A stretch of 64,000 bases of DNA from Acinetobacter pollinis (lineage in GTDB: Bacteria; Pseudomonadota; Gammaproteobacteria; Pseudomonadales; Moraxellaceae), in assembly GCF_015627175.1 (NCBI RefSeq), contig NZ_VTDQ01000004.1, forward strand, positions 99,452-163,451, written 5' to 3'. The notes beneath the pieces are model-generated. The model made no database searches. It saw nothing but the letters and a program-made list of their open reading frames with translations, and was not told where the DNA came from. Made by a program: the position numbers and the translations under genes. This document shows positions 37,364 to 46,053 of the stretch, in pieces; position 1 is the stretch's first letter; each line of letters begins with the position of its first letter.

Positions 37364-38722
37364 ATGAAAAGAAATGCTATTAAACGCTTTCCAATGAGTG
37401 ACACGGTTTTAATTGCCCTTGAACCTGAGGATAAAGACTATCGAGTAAAAGATAGTGAAAATCTTTATTTTTCTGTAAGCCATAAAGGAAATAAAAGATG
37501 GGATTTTCGTTATAAAGACCCTATTACTCAAAAATGGGCTTGGCTAGGTTTAGGCTCATTTAATGAGGTAGGTGGGAAGCTGGCAAGAAAGAAAGCTGAT
37601 GAATGGCGAACACTCATATCTCAAGGTATAAGCCCTAAAGATTACAAAGATGAAAAAGCCAAAGAAGCTGAAAATAATATTGTATGTACCTTTGAATATC
37701 TTGCTAGTAACTACTGTTTAGGTAAAAAGTGGACTGATGACACAAGAAAAAGAAATGAGGGTTCACTAAAAAATCATGTTTATCCATTAATGGGTAAGCG
37801 TGATTACCGAAAAATTACTAAAAAAGAGTGGCTGGAGTTATTTCAAGAGGTTCAAAAAAAGCCACACCCTAAAACAGGCAAGCCTATTATTGAAATGGGA
37901 AATCGTGTAAGGGGGTTATGTAAGGATATTTACGATTTAGCAGAAGTCACTGGGTTGATTGATCATAACCCAATATCGGGTATTCATAAGTTTTTAGAAA
38001 AGCATGAAAAGCAAAATATGGCACACGTGGCTATAGATGAATTACCAACATTGTTACAGGCTATACGGCGTTTTCCTAGTCGCCAAACTTCTATAGGTTT
38101 AGAGCTATCTATTCTATTTGGTTGTCGCCCCAGTGAAATGAGAAAGGCTGTATGGGAAGAATTTAATTTTGATAAGAAGTTATGGACGATTCCAGCACAT
38201 CGTATGAAAAAAAGGATTGAACACGTTATTCCTTTACCTAAACAGGCAATAGCACTATTAGAAGAATTAAAACAGTTTAGTGGCAGCAGCCCTTATTTAT
38301 TTCGTGGTCGATCTAGGGCAAATACACCTATTTCTAACAATACCTTTGGTAAAGCACTTAAAGAAATGGGCTATAAAGGCAAACAAACACCGCATGGATT
38401 TAGACATATTTTAAGCACGGCGTTACGTGAGCATGGCTTTCAACGTGAATGGGTAGAATCGGCTTTAGCTCATAAAGTGGGTGGTGTAGAGGGTGTATAT
38501 AACAAGGCAGTTTATTTAAATCAAAGAACACAAATGATGCAAATATGGGCTAATTATTTGGACGCACTTGCTGAGGGTAAAGAACACGATATTCCAAGTA
38601 ATATAGACATGATGGGCGATTTAATAAAGCGTTTAGATTTAAGTACCGAGCAGTCTACATTGTTGAAAGTTTACTTTGATTCAATGGCTGAGGATTCAGA
38701 AATAGATCAAAAAATTGCTTAA
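37364..38722 (+). CDS. Tyrosine integrase of element B (P4-type)
   Basis: 452 aa. N-terminal DUF4102-like arm-binding domain (DSENLYFSVSHKGNKRW, then WLGLGSFNEVGGKLARKKAD), core-binding domain, and catalytic domain with Arg in GCRPSEMRKAVW (about 254), HGFRH (about 343), AHKVGG (about 369) and Tyr in GVYNKAVY (about 379). A C-terminal extension of about 60 residues follows. It differs from integrase A but is related to the remnant at 46,791. The start ATG lies near a palindromic TATACAAG region. Confidence 0.92.
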   Translation: MKRNAIKRFPMSDTVLIALEPEDKDYRVKDSENLYFSVSHKGNKRWDFRYKDPITQKWAWLGLGSFNEVGGKLARKKADEWRTLISQGISPKDYKDEKAKEAENNIVCTFEYLASNYCLGKKWTDDTRKRNEGSLKNHVYPLMGKRDYRKITKKEWLELFQEVQKKPHPKTGKPIIEMGNRVRGLCKDIYDLAEVTGLIDHNPISGIHKFLEKHEKQNMAHVAIDELPTLLQAIRRFPSRQTSIGLELSILFGCRPSEMRKAVWEEFNFDKKLWTIPAHRMKKRIEHVIPLPKQAIALLEELKQFSGSSPYLFRGRSRANTPISNNTFGKALKEMGYKGKQTPHGFRHILSTALREHGFQREWVESALAHKVGGVEGVYNKAVYLNQRTQMMQIWANYLDALAEGKEHDIPSNIDMMGDLIKRLDLSTEQSTLLKVYFDSMAEDSEIDQKIA

Positions 38723-38868
38723 ATATTTAATGTGTATAGTTGGCTTTATATGCAGAATGATAGCTAAATATAAGTTATTATTAACCCACTAGGTCTAGGT
38801 TCGCTACCGAAAACATATACCCAATATGTTGACCTAGTATTTTTTCGGGTGCTGTGGGAAGTATATGT

Positions 38869-39558
38869 ATGGATAATGGGAAAAATAGTTTAAAAATAAA
38901 CACACCAGATGAAGCACTTATTTATCTAAAAAGCCTTAATGATGGTATTTGGGATTGTGTAACTAATGCTGTTGATATAGCTATTGCATTTTATGCAAGT
39001 AAGTCTAAATTTAAGTTTTCTATAGATGATTTTGTTTTATTTTCTATAAGTTTACTTGAAGATGAACCAAAATATATTTTTGAGTTTAGAGATCGGTTTA
39101 AAAAATTCATATTAGAAAACGACGGTAATTTTAGAAAGTTAAATGAATTTCCTAAAGGATATAATGCTAAAAATAAAAAACTAACTAAAAATGAAGATGG
39201 TGAGCTAAGTTTATATTTGGCATTGAAGCATTGCGTTATATCTAAAAATGCCACAGATGATAATTATAATCTAAACAGAGCTAATTTTTTACTTGGGCAT
39301 GGGACAGCGTTACTAGGTATTGAGTCTGTAATAATTAATTCATTGCATAATGAAGTAAAAGCTCACGATCTTGGAGGCAAAATGAAAGCTCAAAAGTCTA
39401 AGGATAAGCAAGAAAAAGCCTATGACTTATTCAAAGCTGGTGGATATACAAGCTATGCTTCCTGTGCACGAGATATTTATGAGCAGTTAGGTTTGAAAGA
39501 CCCCATGACAGTTTCTAAATGGCTATCCAAAATGGATAGGGAAAATATAAAAAAATAA
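38869..39558 (+). CDS. Unknown protein with C-terminal HTH-like region
   Basis: 229 aa; family not recognised. The N-terminal two thirds are Lys/Phe-rich and helical. The C-terminus (AYDLFKAGGYTSYASCARDIYEQLGLKDPMTVSKWL, in part) looks like a helix-turn-helix. GGAAG stands 8 bp before the ATG at 38,869; an earlier GTG at 38,854 is less likely. It follows the integrase and could be an element regulator. Confidence 0.6.
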   Translation: MDNGKNSLKINTPDEALIYLKSLNDGIWDCVTNAVDIAIAFYASKSKFKFSIDDFVLFSISLLEDEPKYIFEFRDRFKKFILENDGNFRKLNEFPKGYNAKNKKLTKNEDGELSLYLALKHCVISKNATDDNYNLNRANFLLGHGTALLGIESVIINSLHNEVKAHDLGGKMKAQKSKDKQEKAYDLFKAGGYTSYASCARDIYEQLGLKDPMTVSKWLSKMDRENIKK

Positions 39559-39688
39559 TAAAAGCATGGTATAACCTAGCTAAACACATATTAATCTAGC
39601 TTATCTCATGATGATCTAGCTCATGTATTTTTCAATATAAAAAACAAAACCATACTAGCTCCATACATCAGCATATGGAGCTATATAA

Positions 39689-39904
39689 ATGCAACCTTTA
39701 AGAATTACATATAATCAAGCATGTGAATTACTAAGCGTTACTCGCGATACATTGCGAAGCCTACCTAAAAAAGACCCTACCTTTCCTAAAGCCTATAAAT
39801 TTGGCACTACACGCCAAGCACCAGTCTATTTTGATTATGCAGATTTATTGGCATGGCACAACGCACAAAAAGAAAAAGTAAATGGTGTGGAGGTTCAAGC
39901 ATGA
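39689..39904 (+). CDS. AlpA/MerR-like small DNA-binding protein
   Basis: 71 aa with HTH core TYNQACELLSVTRDTLRSLP and the ending FDYADLLAWHNAQKE typical of excisionase/AlpA-like regulators. GGAG precedes the ATG. It overlaps the next gene by 4 bp (ATGA) and opens the rightward early operon of element B. Confidence 0.75.
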   Translation: MQPLRITYNQACELLSVTRDTLRSLPKKDPTFPKAYKFGTTRQAPVYFDYADLLAWHNAQKEKVNGVEVQA

Positions 39905-40110
39905 ATGCTCAACAACAAATACTTGCCTACCTCAAAACAGGTAAAACAATCACAGTAATTGAAGCTGGACAAAAATTTAAATGTTATTCGCTCACTGGTG
40001 TGATTAGTCGCCTCCGTAAAAATGGTTATGACATTGTGACCCATTACGAAAGCAATATTAATAACAAAGGTACTCATGCACGTTATGAGCTAATTGAGGT
40101 GAAATCATGA
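39901..40110 (+). CDS. Small winged-helix/HTH protein
   Basis: 69 aa, MNAQQQILAYLKTGKTITV then SLTGVISRLRKNGYDIVTHY, the pattern of small helix-turn-helix proteins common in phages and satellites. GGAGG lies 9 bp upstream of the ATG. Start and stop overlap the neighbouring genes by 4 bp each, so translation is coupled. Confidence 0.72.
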   Translation: MNAQQQILAYLKTGKTITVIEAGQKFKCYSLTGVISRLRKNGYDIVTHYESNINNKGTHARYELIEVKS

Positions 40111-40604
40111 AAAACTTTACTAAAAACATGATCCACCGATTGACAGCTAAATTTATTGTTAAAAGTGATCTAAAGGTACAACCTCCAATGGAGGATAACC
40201 TCAAAGCTAAACAGGGGCATATCCAAATTTGGATAAGCTTACTACGAAACTTTCGTAGTGAATTTTCACCATTGGTGGATAAAGCAAACAAGCTAAAAAC
40301 CAAAAAGATGATTGCAAAAAACAAATTAAATAATTATCCTAGCCATGCCTTGAGCAAAATCTCAAGGTTAGCTTTGACAGGCTATAAATTCTCAACAGGC
40401 GTACAGTCCGCAAGGGCTTTTTTTGTACGAAATCCCCCTATGCGTCTGCATATCTATGCGGAGTTGTGGGGTTCGGACACTTTCGAGTGTGCAGGTCACC
40501 TGTTGAGCCTGTCTGTCAACCGAGCCTTACAGCTTCGCGCCAATAATTATTTGACAGTGATTAGCGAAGCTCCTATATCAACAGGAGTGCATACGCATGT
40601 CTAA
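40107..40604 (+). CDS. Ash-family-like protein
   Basis: 165 aa. The C-terminal part (GVQSARAFFVRNPPMRLHIY) matches what I know of the Ash family of P4-type phages, whose role is unclear. The N-terminal 100 residues are Lys-rich and may have no function. Bases 40,376-40,513 of this ORF form a very strong RNA-like structure, so the region may act mainly as RNA. ATGA overlap upstream; the end overlaps the next gene by 8 bp. Confidence 0.55.
   Translation: MKNFTKNMIHRLTAKFIVKSDLKVQPPMEDNLKAKQGHIQIWISLLRNFRSEFSPLVDKANKLKTKKMIAKNKLNNYPSHALSKISRLALTGYKFSTGVQSARAFFVRNPPMRLHIYAELWGSDTFECAGHLLSLSVNRALQLRANNYLTVISEAPISTGVHTHV
40351..40513 (+). ncRNA. Candidate structured RNA of element B (GNRA and UUCG tetraloops)
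   Basis: Nested pairings: GACAGGC (40,376-40,382) with GCCTGTC (40,507-40,513); CTCAACAGG (40,391-40,399) with CCTGTTGAG (40,499-40,507); CGTACA (40,400) with TGTACG (40,424-40,429) closing AGTCC-GCAA-GGGCT, a GNRA hairpin; ACACT-TTCG-AGTGT (40,477-40,490), a UUCG hairpin; and CCTTGAG/CTCAAGG (40,351-40,370) ahead of it. It lies upstream of the helicase/primase-like gene, the place of the immunity RNA in P4. A match to the Rfam C4 antisense RNA is worth testing. Confidence 0.5.
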
Positions 40605-40887
40605 ACAAAATATTCCCCAATACGATGCAGGCGATTTAATAGACCTAGTATCTCTAACGCTTGAACAAATTGAATGGTTACGAGTTGGACTTGAAGATAT
40701 TTCTAAAGAAGTACAAAAACTGAAAGCTGAATTGATTAAGCGTGATGCTGGTAGTAAATACTTTTTTTATACGTTAGAGAAAAAGTTAGAAATTAATCAA
40801 TATTTATTAAGACATTTTGAAAACAACTATGAGTATGAAATGGAGCAATACACCATAGAACATAATAAAAATGAGGGTGTAGCATGA
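40597..40887 (+). CDS. Small coiled-coil protein of element B
   Basis: 96 aa, strongly helical and charged (EQIEWLRVGLEDISKEVQKL, then EKKLEINQYLLRHFENN). AGGAG is 9 bp before the ATG. It overlaps the DUF3987 gene by 4 bp. No family recognised; similar small proteins often precede primase genes in satellites. Confidence 0.65.
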   Translation: MSKQNIPQYDAGDLIDLVSLTLEQIEWLRVGLEDISKEVQKLKAELIKRDAGSKYFFYTLEKKLEINQYLLRHFENNYEYEMEQYTIEHNKNEGVA

Positions 40888-43085
40888 ACATTCAGACTTC
40901 AATAGCAAACATTCAGACAAAAGAAAGCCCACTTAAAGAAGTGAGCCATCATAGTATGCCAGTGCCAACTAGCCATAGCGATATTATAGCTCAATCCACT
41001 GTACTAAAGCCACAAAATAACCAATATTTAACACATGATTTAATTGCACGTTTCGGTAGCCCTGAACAGCCTATTTATGTTGATGTTGGCGAAGTTACTA
41101 TAGATGGTAAAACGTATATAGACCCTTTACTACTTCCTATTGTTGATGGGCATTTACAGCATATACAAACCTCAATTTTGAGTTTTGATAAATCAGTATG
41201 TATTTATCCTGACGGTGGTGTGGCAAAAGGCTTTGCCTACTTTGGTGAGCTAGTAAAAGACCAACCGATTATTATTACTCATCACCTGGAGGCATTTTTT
41301 AAAGTAGCTTCTACTGGGTACGCTGTTGTATTGGTGTTATTACCTGATGTATGTAAACCGCTTGAGCATAAGCCATTAAACAGATATGACTTTAAACAGG
41401 TTGAATATGTCGTTAATCAACTTAGTAAGGCAGGTTATACGGCGTTATACATGCCCGTACGCCCTGAACATATCAAACTTGATGGATATATACAGCTAGA
41501 GCAAAACACAGCTATAAAATTGTTGAATCAGCATATCCAAGTGGGTGAAAGTGAGTTTTTAACAGACCTAAGTTGTGATAACGACCATGCAGAGGCTAAA
41601 GCGTTTCTTGATGAAGCGATTAGAACCCTACCCAAAACAGATCCATTGAGTAACCAGTGGGGTGAGTTAATTCCTTTGAGTACATCAAATACAATGGATA
41701 ATAACCCTTATCCTATTAATTCAGTACCTAATTTAGCTAAACAAGCGATTATGGCGATAGCCGAGCATGTGCAAGCCCCTATTGCTATGACTGCTCAATG
41801 CGTTATTGGAGCAATGTCGCATATTGCACAAGCAAGAGTAAATGCACCTCACCCATTTAAGACACAGGGTGAACCATGCGGATTGTTCTTACTGACGGAG
41901 GGGCAAAGCGGAAGCCGTAAGAGTACAAGCCGAGATATGGCAGATAGAGCCATTATTCAGCATGAAAGACAGCAATATGAGGAATACCGCAAAGAGGTAG
42001 AGCAACATAAAACCTTACTGGCAGGGCTTGAACGAAAAGAAAAGGAAATATTCTTAAAAGAAAGCCCACCACCAAGCGACCCGATTAGTCGATATAGCGA
42101 TATTACACTCGAAGCCATAGCAGGATTATATGTTGATGGTGTGATTAGTGATGCGTCCATATCCAGTGATGAAGCAGGGCAATTCTTTGGCGGTAATACT
42201 ATGAAGTCAGATACCCGAAATCATGCACTAGGAGGCTATGCGAAGCTATTTGATGATGGTTCGGTGGAACGTACACGGTCTAAGTCGAACCTCAATGGTA
42301 GTGGTCGGGCTTATGATGTACGGCTTACATTCAATCTGCAGGGACAGCATGAGGTTTTATCCGATGCACTGAAAGACCCAGTGCTAAGAGGACAAGGCTT
42401 CTTACCACGTTTTATATTAACCATACCTGAGAACCTAGCAGGCACACGGCTACAAACAGCAGATAAACAAGCTGTTAATGCCAACTTAGATCATCGGTTA
42501 ATTGCCTACTGGAATCGTTGCCAGTATCTACTCGATGATACACCGATGCCACAAGGCACAGAACAGGGCGATGATGGGCGTTATGTGTTGCAGATGGATA
42601 ATGATGCCAAACAGATTGATTTAGCTTTCTACAACGAAATAGAGCGATTACAGGCGAAAGGTGAACGCTATGAGTATTTACAAGCGTTCGGTAGTCGTGC
42701 CAGTCAGCTTGCTAGACGCTTGGCTACAGTATTCGCTTACTTTGAGGGTTTAAAAAAGATAGATGCTAAGACCTTGCAAGGGGCTTGTGATGTAGTACGT
42801 CATTCATTGGGTGAATGGGCGAGATATGCTGAGATTGAGTCGAAAGAGGAGAGTAATACCATTAAATTAATTAACTGGTTTACTAAGTATTGCCTGAATA
42901 AGAAAGCAGATAAATTGACATATTCTAGCTTTATGAATAATTGTCCTAGACCGATGAAAGGAAATAAGCAATTAATTGAGTTGGCATTGAATGAGTTGAT
43001 TGACTCCCAATACTTGCGAATTGATGAAAGTGGCAGAACTCGTTATGTTGTTATTAACCCTCTTTTGTTAGAAAAAGTGTCTTAG
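40884..43085 (+). CDS. DUF3987 (YfjI-like) helicase/primase-type protein
   Basis: 733 aa. The first 250 residues are a DUF5906-free, unassigned region. The DUF3987 core begins near 270 (NLAKQAIMAIAEHVQAPIAM) with a P-loop-like LLTEGQSGSRKSTSRDMADRAI (in part; GQSGSRKST, about 343) and SSDEAGQFFGG (about 430) as acidic motif. A winged-helix-like C-terminus follows (about 660-733). The family is common in plasmids and satellites and is thought to act in replication. It ends where the iteron region begins. Confidence 0.82.
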   Translation: MNIQTSIANIQTKESPLKEVSHHSMPVPTSHSDIIAQSTVLKPQNNQYLTHDLIARFGSPEQPIYVDVGEVTIDGKTYIDPLLLPIVDGHLQHIQTSILSFDKSVCIYPDGGVAKGFAYFGELVKDQPIIITHHLEAFFKVASTGYAVVLVLLPDVCKPLEHKPLNRYDFKQVEYVVNQLSKAGYTALYMPVRPEHIKLDGYIQLEQNTAIKLLNQHIQVGESEFLTDLSCDNDHAEAKAFLDEAIRTLPKTDPLSNQWGELIPLSTSNTMDNNPYPINSVPNLAKQAIMAIAEHVQAPIAMTAQCVIGAMSHIAQARVNAPHPFKTQGEPCGLFLLTEGQSGSRKSTSRDMADRAIIQHERQQYEEYRKEVEQHKTLLAGLERKEKEIFLKESPPPSDPISRYSDITLEAIAGLYVDGVISDASISSDEAGQFFGGNTMKSDTRNHALGGYAKLFDDGSVERTRSKSNLNGSGRAYDVRLTFNLQGQHEVLSDALKDPVLRGQGFLPRFILTIPENLAGTRLQTADKQAVNANLDHRLIAYWNRCQYLLDDTPMPQGTEQGDDGRYVLQMDNDAKQIDLAFYNEIERLQAKGERYEYLQAFGSRASQLARRLATVFAYFEGLKKIDAKTLQGACDVVRHSLGEWARYAEIESKEESNTIKLINWFTKYCLNKKADKLTYSSFMNNCPRPMKGNKQLIELALNELIDSQYLRIDESGRTRYVVINPLLLEKVS

Positions 43086-43661
43086 TGTCTTAATTCGCTT
43101 GAAACCATTACACAGCAAGGGATTACATTAAGGCATTGGTATTTTTATCAGTGTCTTAATGCCTTAATAAGTGTCTTAAATACTAATTTTTTCATATTTG
43201 TTAAGACATTAAGACAAGCATATTTTTTGTGGTGGCTTAATCAAAACCATTGGTACATAAGGCTTATAGCCAAATTAAGACATTAAGACAGAATTTCTAC
43301 ATAAAAGATATAAACGAACGGAAAATTTCGTCCGTCTATCTAGTGAAATGATTTATGGTACTTAACCTTAGACTTAACTTTTTAATCTATGAAAGTTAAC
43401 TTTTTAACTTCAAATAGTGCATTAAAAGTTAACTTTTAACCTAAAAAGTGCATATAAAGTGCATATAAAGTGCAAATAGTGCATGTGAAAGTGCAAGTTT
43501 AATAATAATAAATTATTGATATATAGTATTTTATTTTATTGGAGTTAACTTTTAGACTTAACTTTTCCAAAACACAATTTTTTTTGTAAATGGGGAGGCA
43601 GGCGGTGTCCAAGCGGTTTGACCTTTGAAAAATACATTCCCCCCCCACCCAGTAGGGTAAA
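43086..43661. other. Iteron-rich candidate replication origin of element B
   Basis: No gene. It holds TTAAGACATTAAGACA at 43,201 and 43,275, inverted copies near 43,152, at least four TTAACTTTT copies (43,370-43,575), and six AGTGCA copies (43,416; 43,447; 43,458; 43,469; 43,478; 43,490), several exactly 11 bp apart, followed by an AT-rich stretch. This is the build of an iteron origin next to a replication gene. Confidence 0.6.
43416..43495 (+). repeat. Six AGTGCA iterons, mostly 11-bp period
   Basis: Starts at 43,416, 43,447, 43,458, 43,469, 43,478 and 43,490. The central copies lie on one face of the helix, as required for cooperative initiator binding. Confidence 0.7.
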
Positions 43662-43988
43662 TTAATGGCTTTTTAACTTTGCCCATATTTGAGATGCTTT
43701 TTTTACTTTAGGATCAGTCTTATTTTTAGCTAAGAACATATCGAAATCATGCCTATAAATATGAAATAACATCGCTATTTTAATTAAATTGAGCTTGGCT
43801 GGGCTATCTATGTACTTCACTAATAAATAAGCAACGCCATCTAACGGCGTTTGCTGAACAGATGATATAAAATCAATTTGCGTATTATTCATATCAACGC
43901 CAGCATGTCTGCGAACCTCTACGCTGTATGGTCTTTGCTTGTAACGATTTTTAGGGCTTAAATTGGCGATTTGGAGCTTTAAATTCAT
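43662..43988 (-). CDS. Unknown small protein of the capsid operon
   Basis: 108 aa, basic, helical at the C-terminus (AKLNLIKIAMLFHIYRHDFD). It overlaps the protease gene by 4 bp and is the last gene of the leftward structural operon. I do not recognise it; by position it may assist capsid assembly or packaging. Confidence 0.62.
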   Translation of the reverse strand: MNLKLQIANLSPKNRYKQRPYSVEVRRHAGVDMNNTQIDFISSVQQTPLDGVAYLLVKYIDSPAKLNLIKIAMLFHIYRHDFDMFLAKNKTDPKVKKASQIWAKLKSH

Positions 43989-44698
43989 GAGTAGTTACCT
44001 CTTAATGACTTAATAAATAACTTCATCACCTCATATTTTTCCCGACCATCATTTAAACGCTTTTTAAGCAAGTAATCGTTGCTTTCAGTGCTACTGGCAT
44101 AAGCAAGTCGGGCAAGTGTTACTTTTTCATGTTCCGTTAGGGTTTTGAAAGGGTCTAGCTCTACAGGTTTGCTGGGTACACTACCTAATTTTACAACTGT
44201 GTGCTGTGGTTTGATTTGTTTAGTAGGTCGATGTGTTAAAGCATGTGACTTAATTGAAGTGATAGAACAGTCTGCATTTGCTGGTACAGTCACCGCCGAA
44301 ACCTCATAGATTTCTATGCCAGTATATGCAATGCCACCGCTATCATTCATATCATAAGCCAACACTCTAAAGCCAATTGATAAGCCACGCACTAAACCGC
44401 TTTTAATCTCACCCCAAGCAGAGTCGATACGATCTTTTAATGCACCAGCTTCATCTACTTTGGCAATCTGTGCTGTTAGCTCTAAACCATTTCCTTTTTT
44501 AATAAGACTGGTAATTGTGCCAATCGGTTCGTTATGGTCGTGCTGTCTAAGTAGTGGCATAGGTAGCTGAAACTTTGCACCATTAATATCTATGGTGTCA
44601 TTGACTCTATCGGGTGACACGGTGGTAGCAATCCCTTTAATAATACGTTGCTCACTATTAACGGCTTTTACTTCTAAGGTTGAGAAAAACTTTTCCAT
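43985..44698 (-). CDS. HK97-type prohead protease
   Basis: Serine protease that matures the procapsid (237 aa). Sequence marks: RIIKGIATTVSPDRVNDTID, LLRQHDHNEPIGTI with the catalytic His, and LVRGLSIGFRVLAY with the catalytic Ser, followed by IEIYEVSAVTVPANADC. GAGG is 8 bp before the ATG. It lies 3 bp downstream of the capsid gene, whereas in ordinary HK97-type phages the protease precedes the capsid gene. Confidence 0.88.
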   Translation of the reverse strand: MEKFFSTLEVKAVNSEQRIIKGIATTVSPDRVNDTIDINGAKFQLPMPLLRQHDHNEPIGTITSLIKKGNGLELTAQIAKVDEAGALKDRIDSAWGEIKSGLVRGLSIGFRVLAYDMNDSGGIAYTGIEIYEVSAVTVPANADCSITSIKSHALTHRPTKQIKPQHTVVKLGSVPSKPVELDPFKTLTEHEKVTLARLAYASSTESNDYLLKKRLNDGREKYEVMKLFIKSLRGNYS

Positions 44699-44701
44699 AG
44701 C

Positions 44702-45613
44702 TTATGCCTCAACAACTAAAATGGCGTTATAGCCATTCATAAACTTATAGCCATTTTCACCAATAACTTTGATGGCTGTTTTATTTTGTTGAAACAAATA
44801 TACAGGTTCACCTACTAGTGTTTGCACAGTGGCTTCTTCAGTATTTTTCAAGGCAATGATAGGGTCTGATGCTAAAACCAATTTAGATGAATCAAAAATA
44901 TATTTTTCACCTTGAATGACTGATTTATCTGTTAATACAGAAACACCGTAGTAACTACCACCAGTAACGCCCAATGTATTGAGTTGATATTTTTTAGCTA
45001 AGATCAAAGCATCACTAGGGTGCATAATCATCACGGCGTTTTTTTGGTCTTTGATTAAAACTAAGGCATCATCAATATTTGAGCTTTGAACTGCCCCTGA
45101 TTTTATGACTGAGATAAAGTCCGTATTTTCACCAGCAACATAACTGTTAATCAATGCTTGATTAATGACAGGCTCAACTTTACTGAACATATCATTTTTA
45201 AAGTAGAAATTAGGGAATATTGCAAAACCCCCTATTTTTTTTGATTCTAAAGTAAAACCGATCTGTGACGTTTCATTAAGTAAATTAGTAGGTTGAGATT
45301 GTTTAATTACTTTACAGTCTTCAAGATCAAAGCTAGATACTTTGGTATACAGTGGCATCTCAATGTGTTTATTTAATTGTTTGATCTGTCCTAATAAGCT
45401 TGATGCTTCAATCAGATTAATAAATTGTTGGCTGGCGGCGATTTCGTTGTAATCTGTACTAGATGGTAAAGAGAAGTTTTTTTGTGCATGGAGCTTAGCA
45501 ACTGCTGAATTTTCGCCAAAAGTTTTAATAGCAACCTGTACCGTGTCTAAAGGTGACTTACTAACAGCTTGGCAAAATAATGATTTTACGAGAGTTGTTT
45601 CTTTAATACGCAT
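44702..45613 (-). CDS. HK97-fold major capsid protein
   Basis: 303 aa. A short N-terminal arm (about 1-55) precedes the capsid core: ASQQFINLIEASSLLGQIKQ, IEMPLYTKVSSFDLEDCKVI, GFTLESKKIGGFAIFPNFYF (the usual strand before the E-loop region), NTDFISVIKSGAVQ, AVMIMHPSDALILAKKYQ, and GVSVLTDKSVIQGEKYIFD. It is shorter than typical HK97 capsid proteins, consistent with a small or absent scaffold domain. The adjacent protease supports the call. Confidence 0.78.
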   Translation of the reverse strand: MRIKETTLVKSLFCQAVSKSPLDTVQVAIKTFGENSAVAKLHAQKNFSLPSSTDYNEIAASQQFINLIEASSLLGQIKQLNKHIEMPLYTKVSSFDLEDCKVIKQSQPTNLLNETSQIGFTLESKKIGGFAIFPNFYFKNDMFSKVEPVINQALINSYVAGENTDFISVIKSGAVQSSNIDDALVLIKDQKNAVMIMHPSDALILAKKYQLNTLGVTGGSYYGVSVLTDKSVIQGEKYIFDSSKLVLASDPIIALKNTEEATVQTLVGEPVYLFQQNKTAIKVIGENGYKFMNGYNAILVVEA

Positions 45614-45690
45614 TTCAATGTACTCAATGAATTACTGATAAGCACAATATAGGCGATTAATTAATAGTTATTCTTATATTAAATAACGAC

Positions 45691-46053
45691 TTATAACGGT
45701 TTTTGTTTATCTCTTTTTGCCATGTATTCCGCAAGATCATTCAGTGTGTATCTGTAACCATTGCCAACTATCATATAGTTTGGTGTAAGTCTGCCTTGAT
45801 TCCTAGCAACCTTAAAAAACGCTGGTGACTTGCCTAATAGTTTAATTGCTTGCTGTTCGGATATTGTGCCGTTATCACTAGGCTTAATCATTAGCTCAAT
45901 CGCTTTTAAATAGAGTTTGTCTAAATAAATTTGTTGGTCTACTGATGACTCAGACATCATCTTTTTACTGCGATTAATAATGTCTTTAGTTGTTACCCAG
46001 TTTATGCCATTTTCTTGTAAAACTTGTTCTAAAATATCTGTGCTAATTAACAT
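45691..46053 (-). CDS. HTH protein at the head of the capsid operon
   Basis: 120 aa. The C-terminal half (SEQQAIKLLGKSPAFFKVAR, then GYRYTLNDLAEYMAKR) looks like an excisionase/MerR-type DNA-binding domain; the N-terminal half is helical. It could regulate the capsid genes or give packaging specificity as small terminase-like proteins do; the sequence alone does not decide. It lies 77 bp before the capsid gene on the same strand. Confidence 0.6.
   Translation of the reverse strand: MLISTDILEQVLQENGINWVTTKDIINRSKKMMSESSVDQQIYLDKLYLKAIELMIKPSDNGTISEQQAIKLLGKSPAFFKVARNQGRLTPNYMIVGNGYRYTLNDLAEYMAKRDKQKPL

Noticed and set aside
43086..43661. CRISPR-like repeats
   Set aside because: The repeats are short (6-16 bp), irregular and without equal-length spacers, which fits iterons and not CRISPR.
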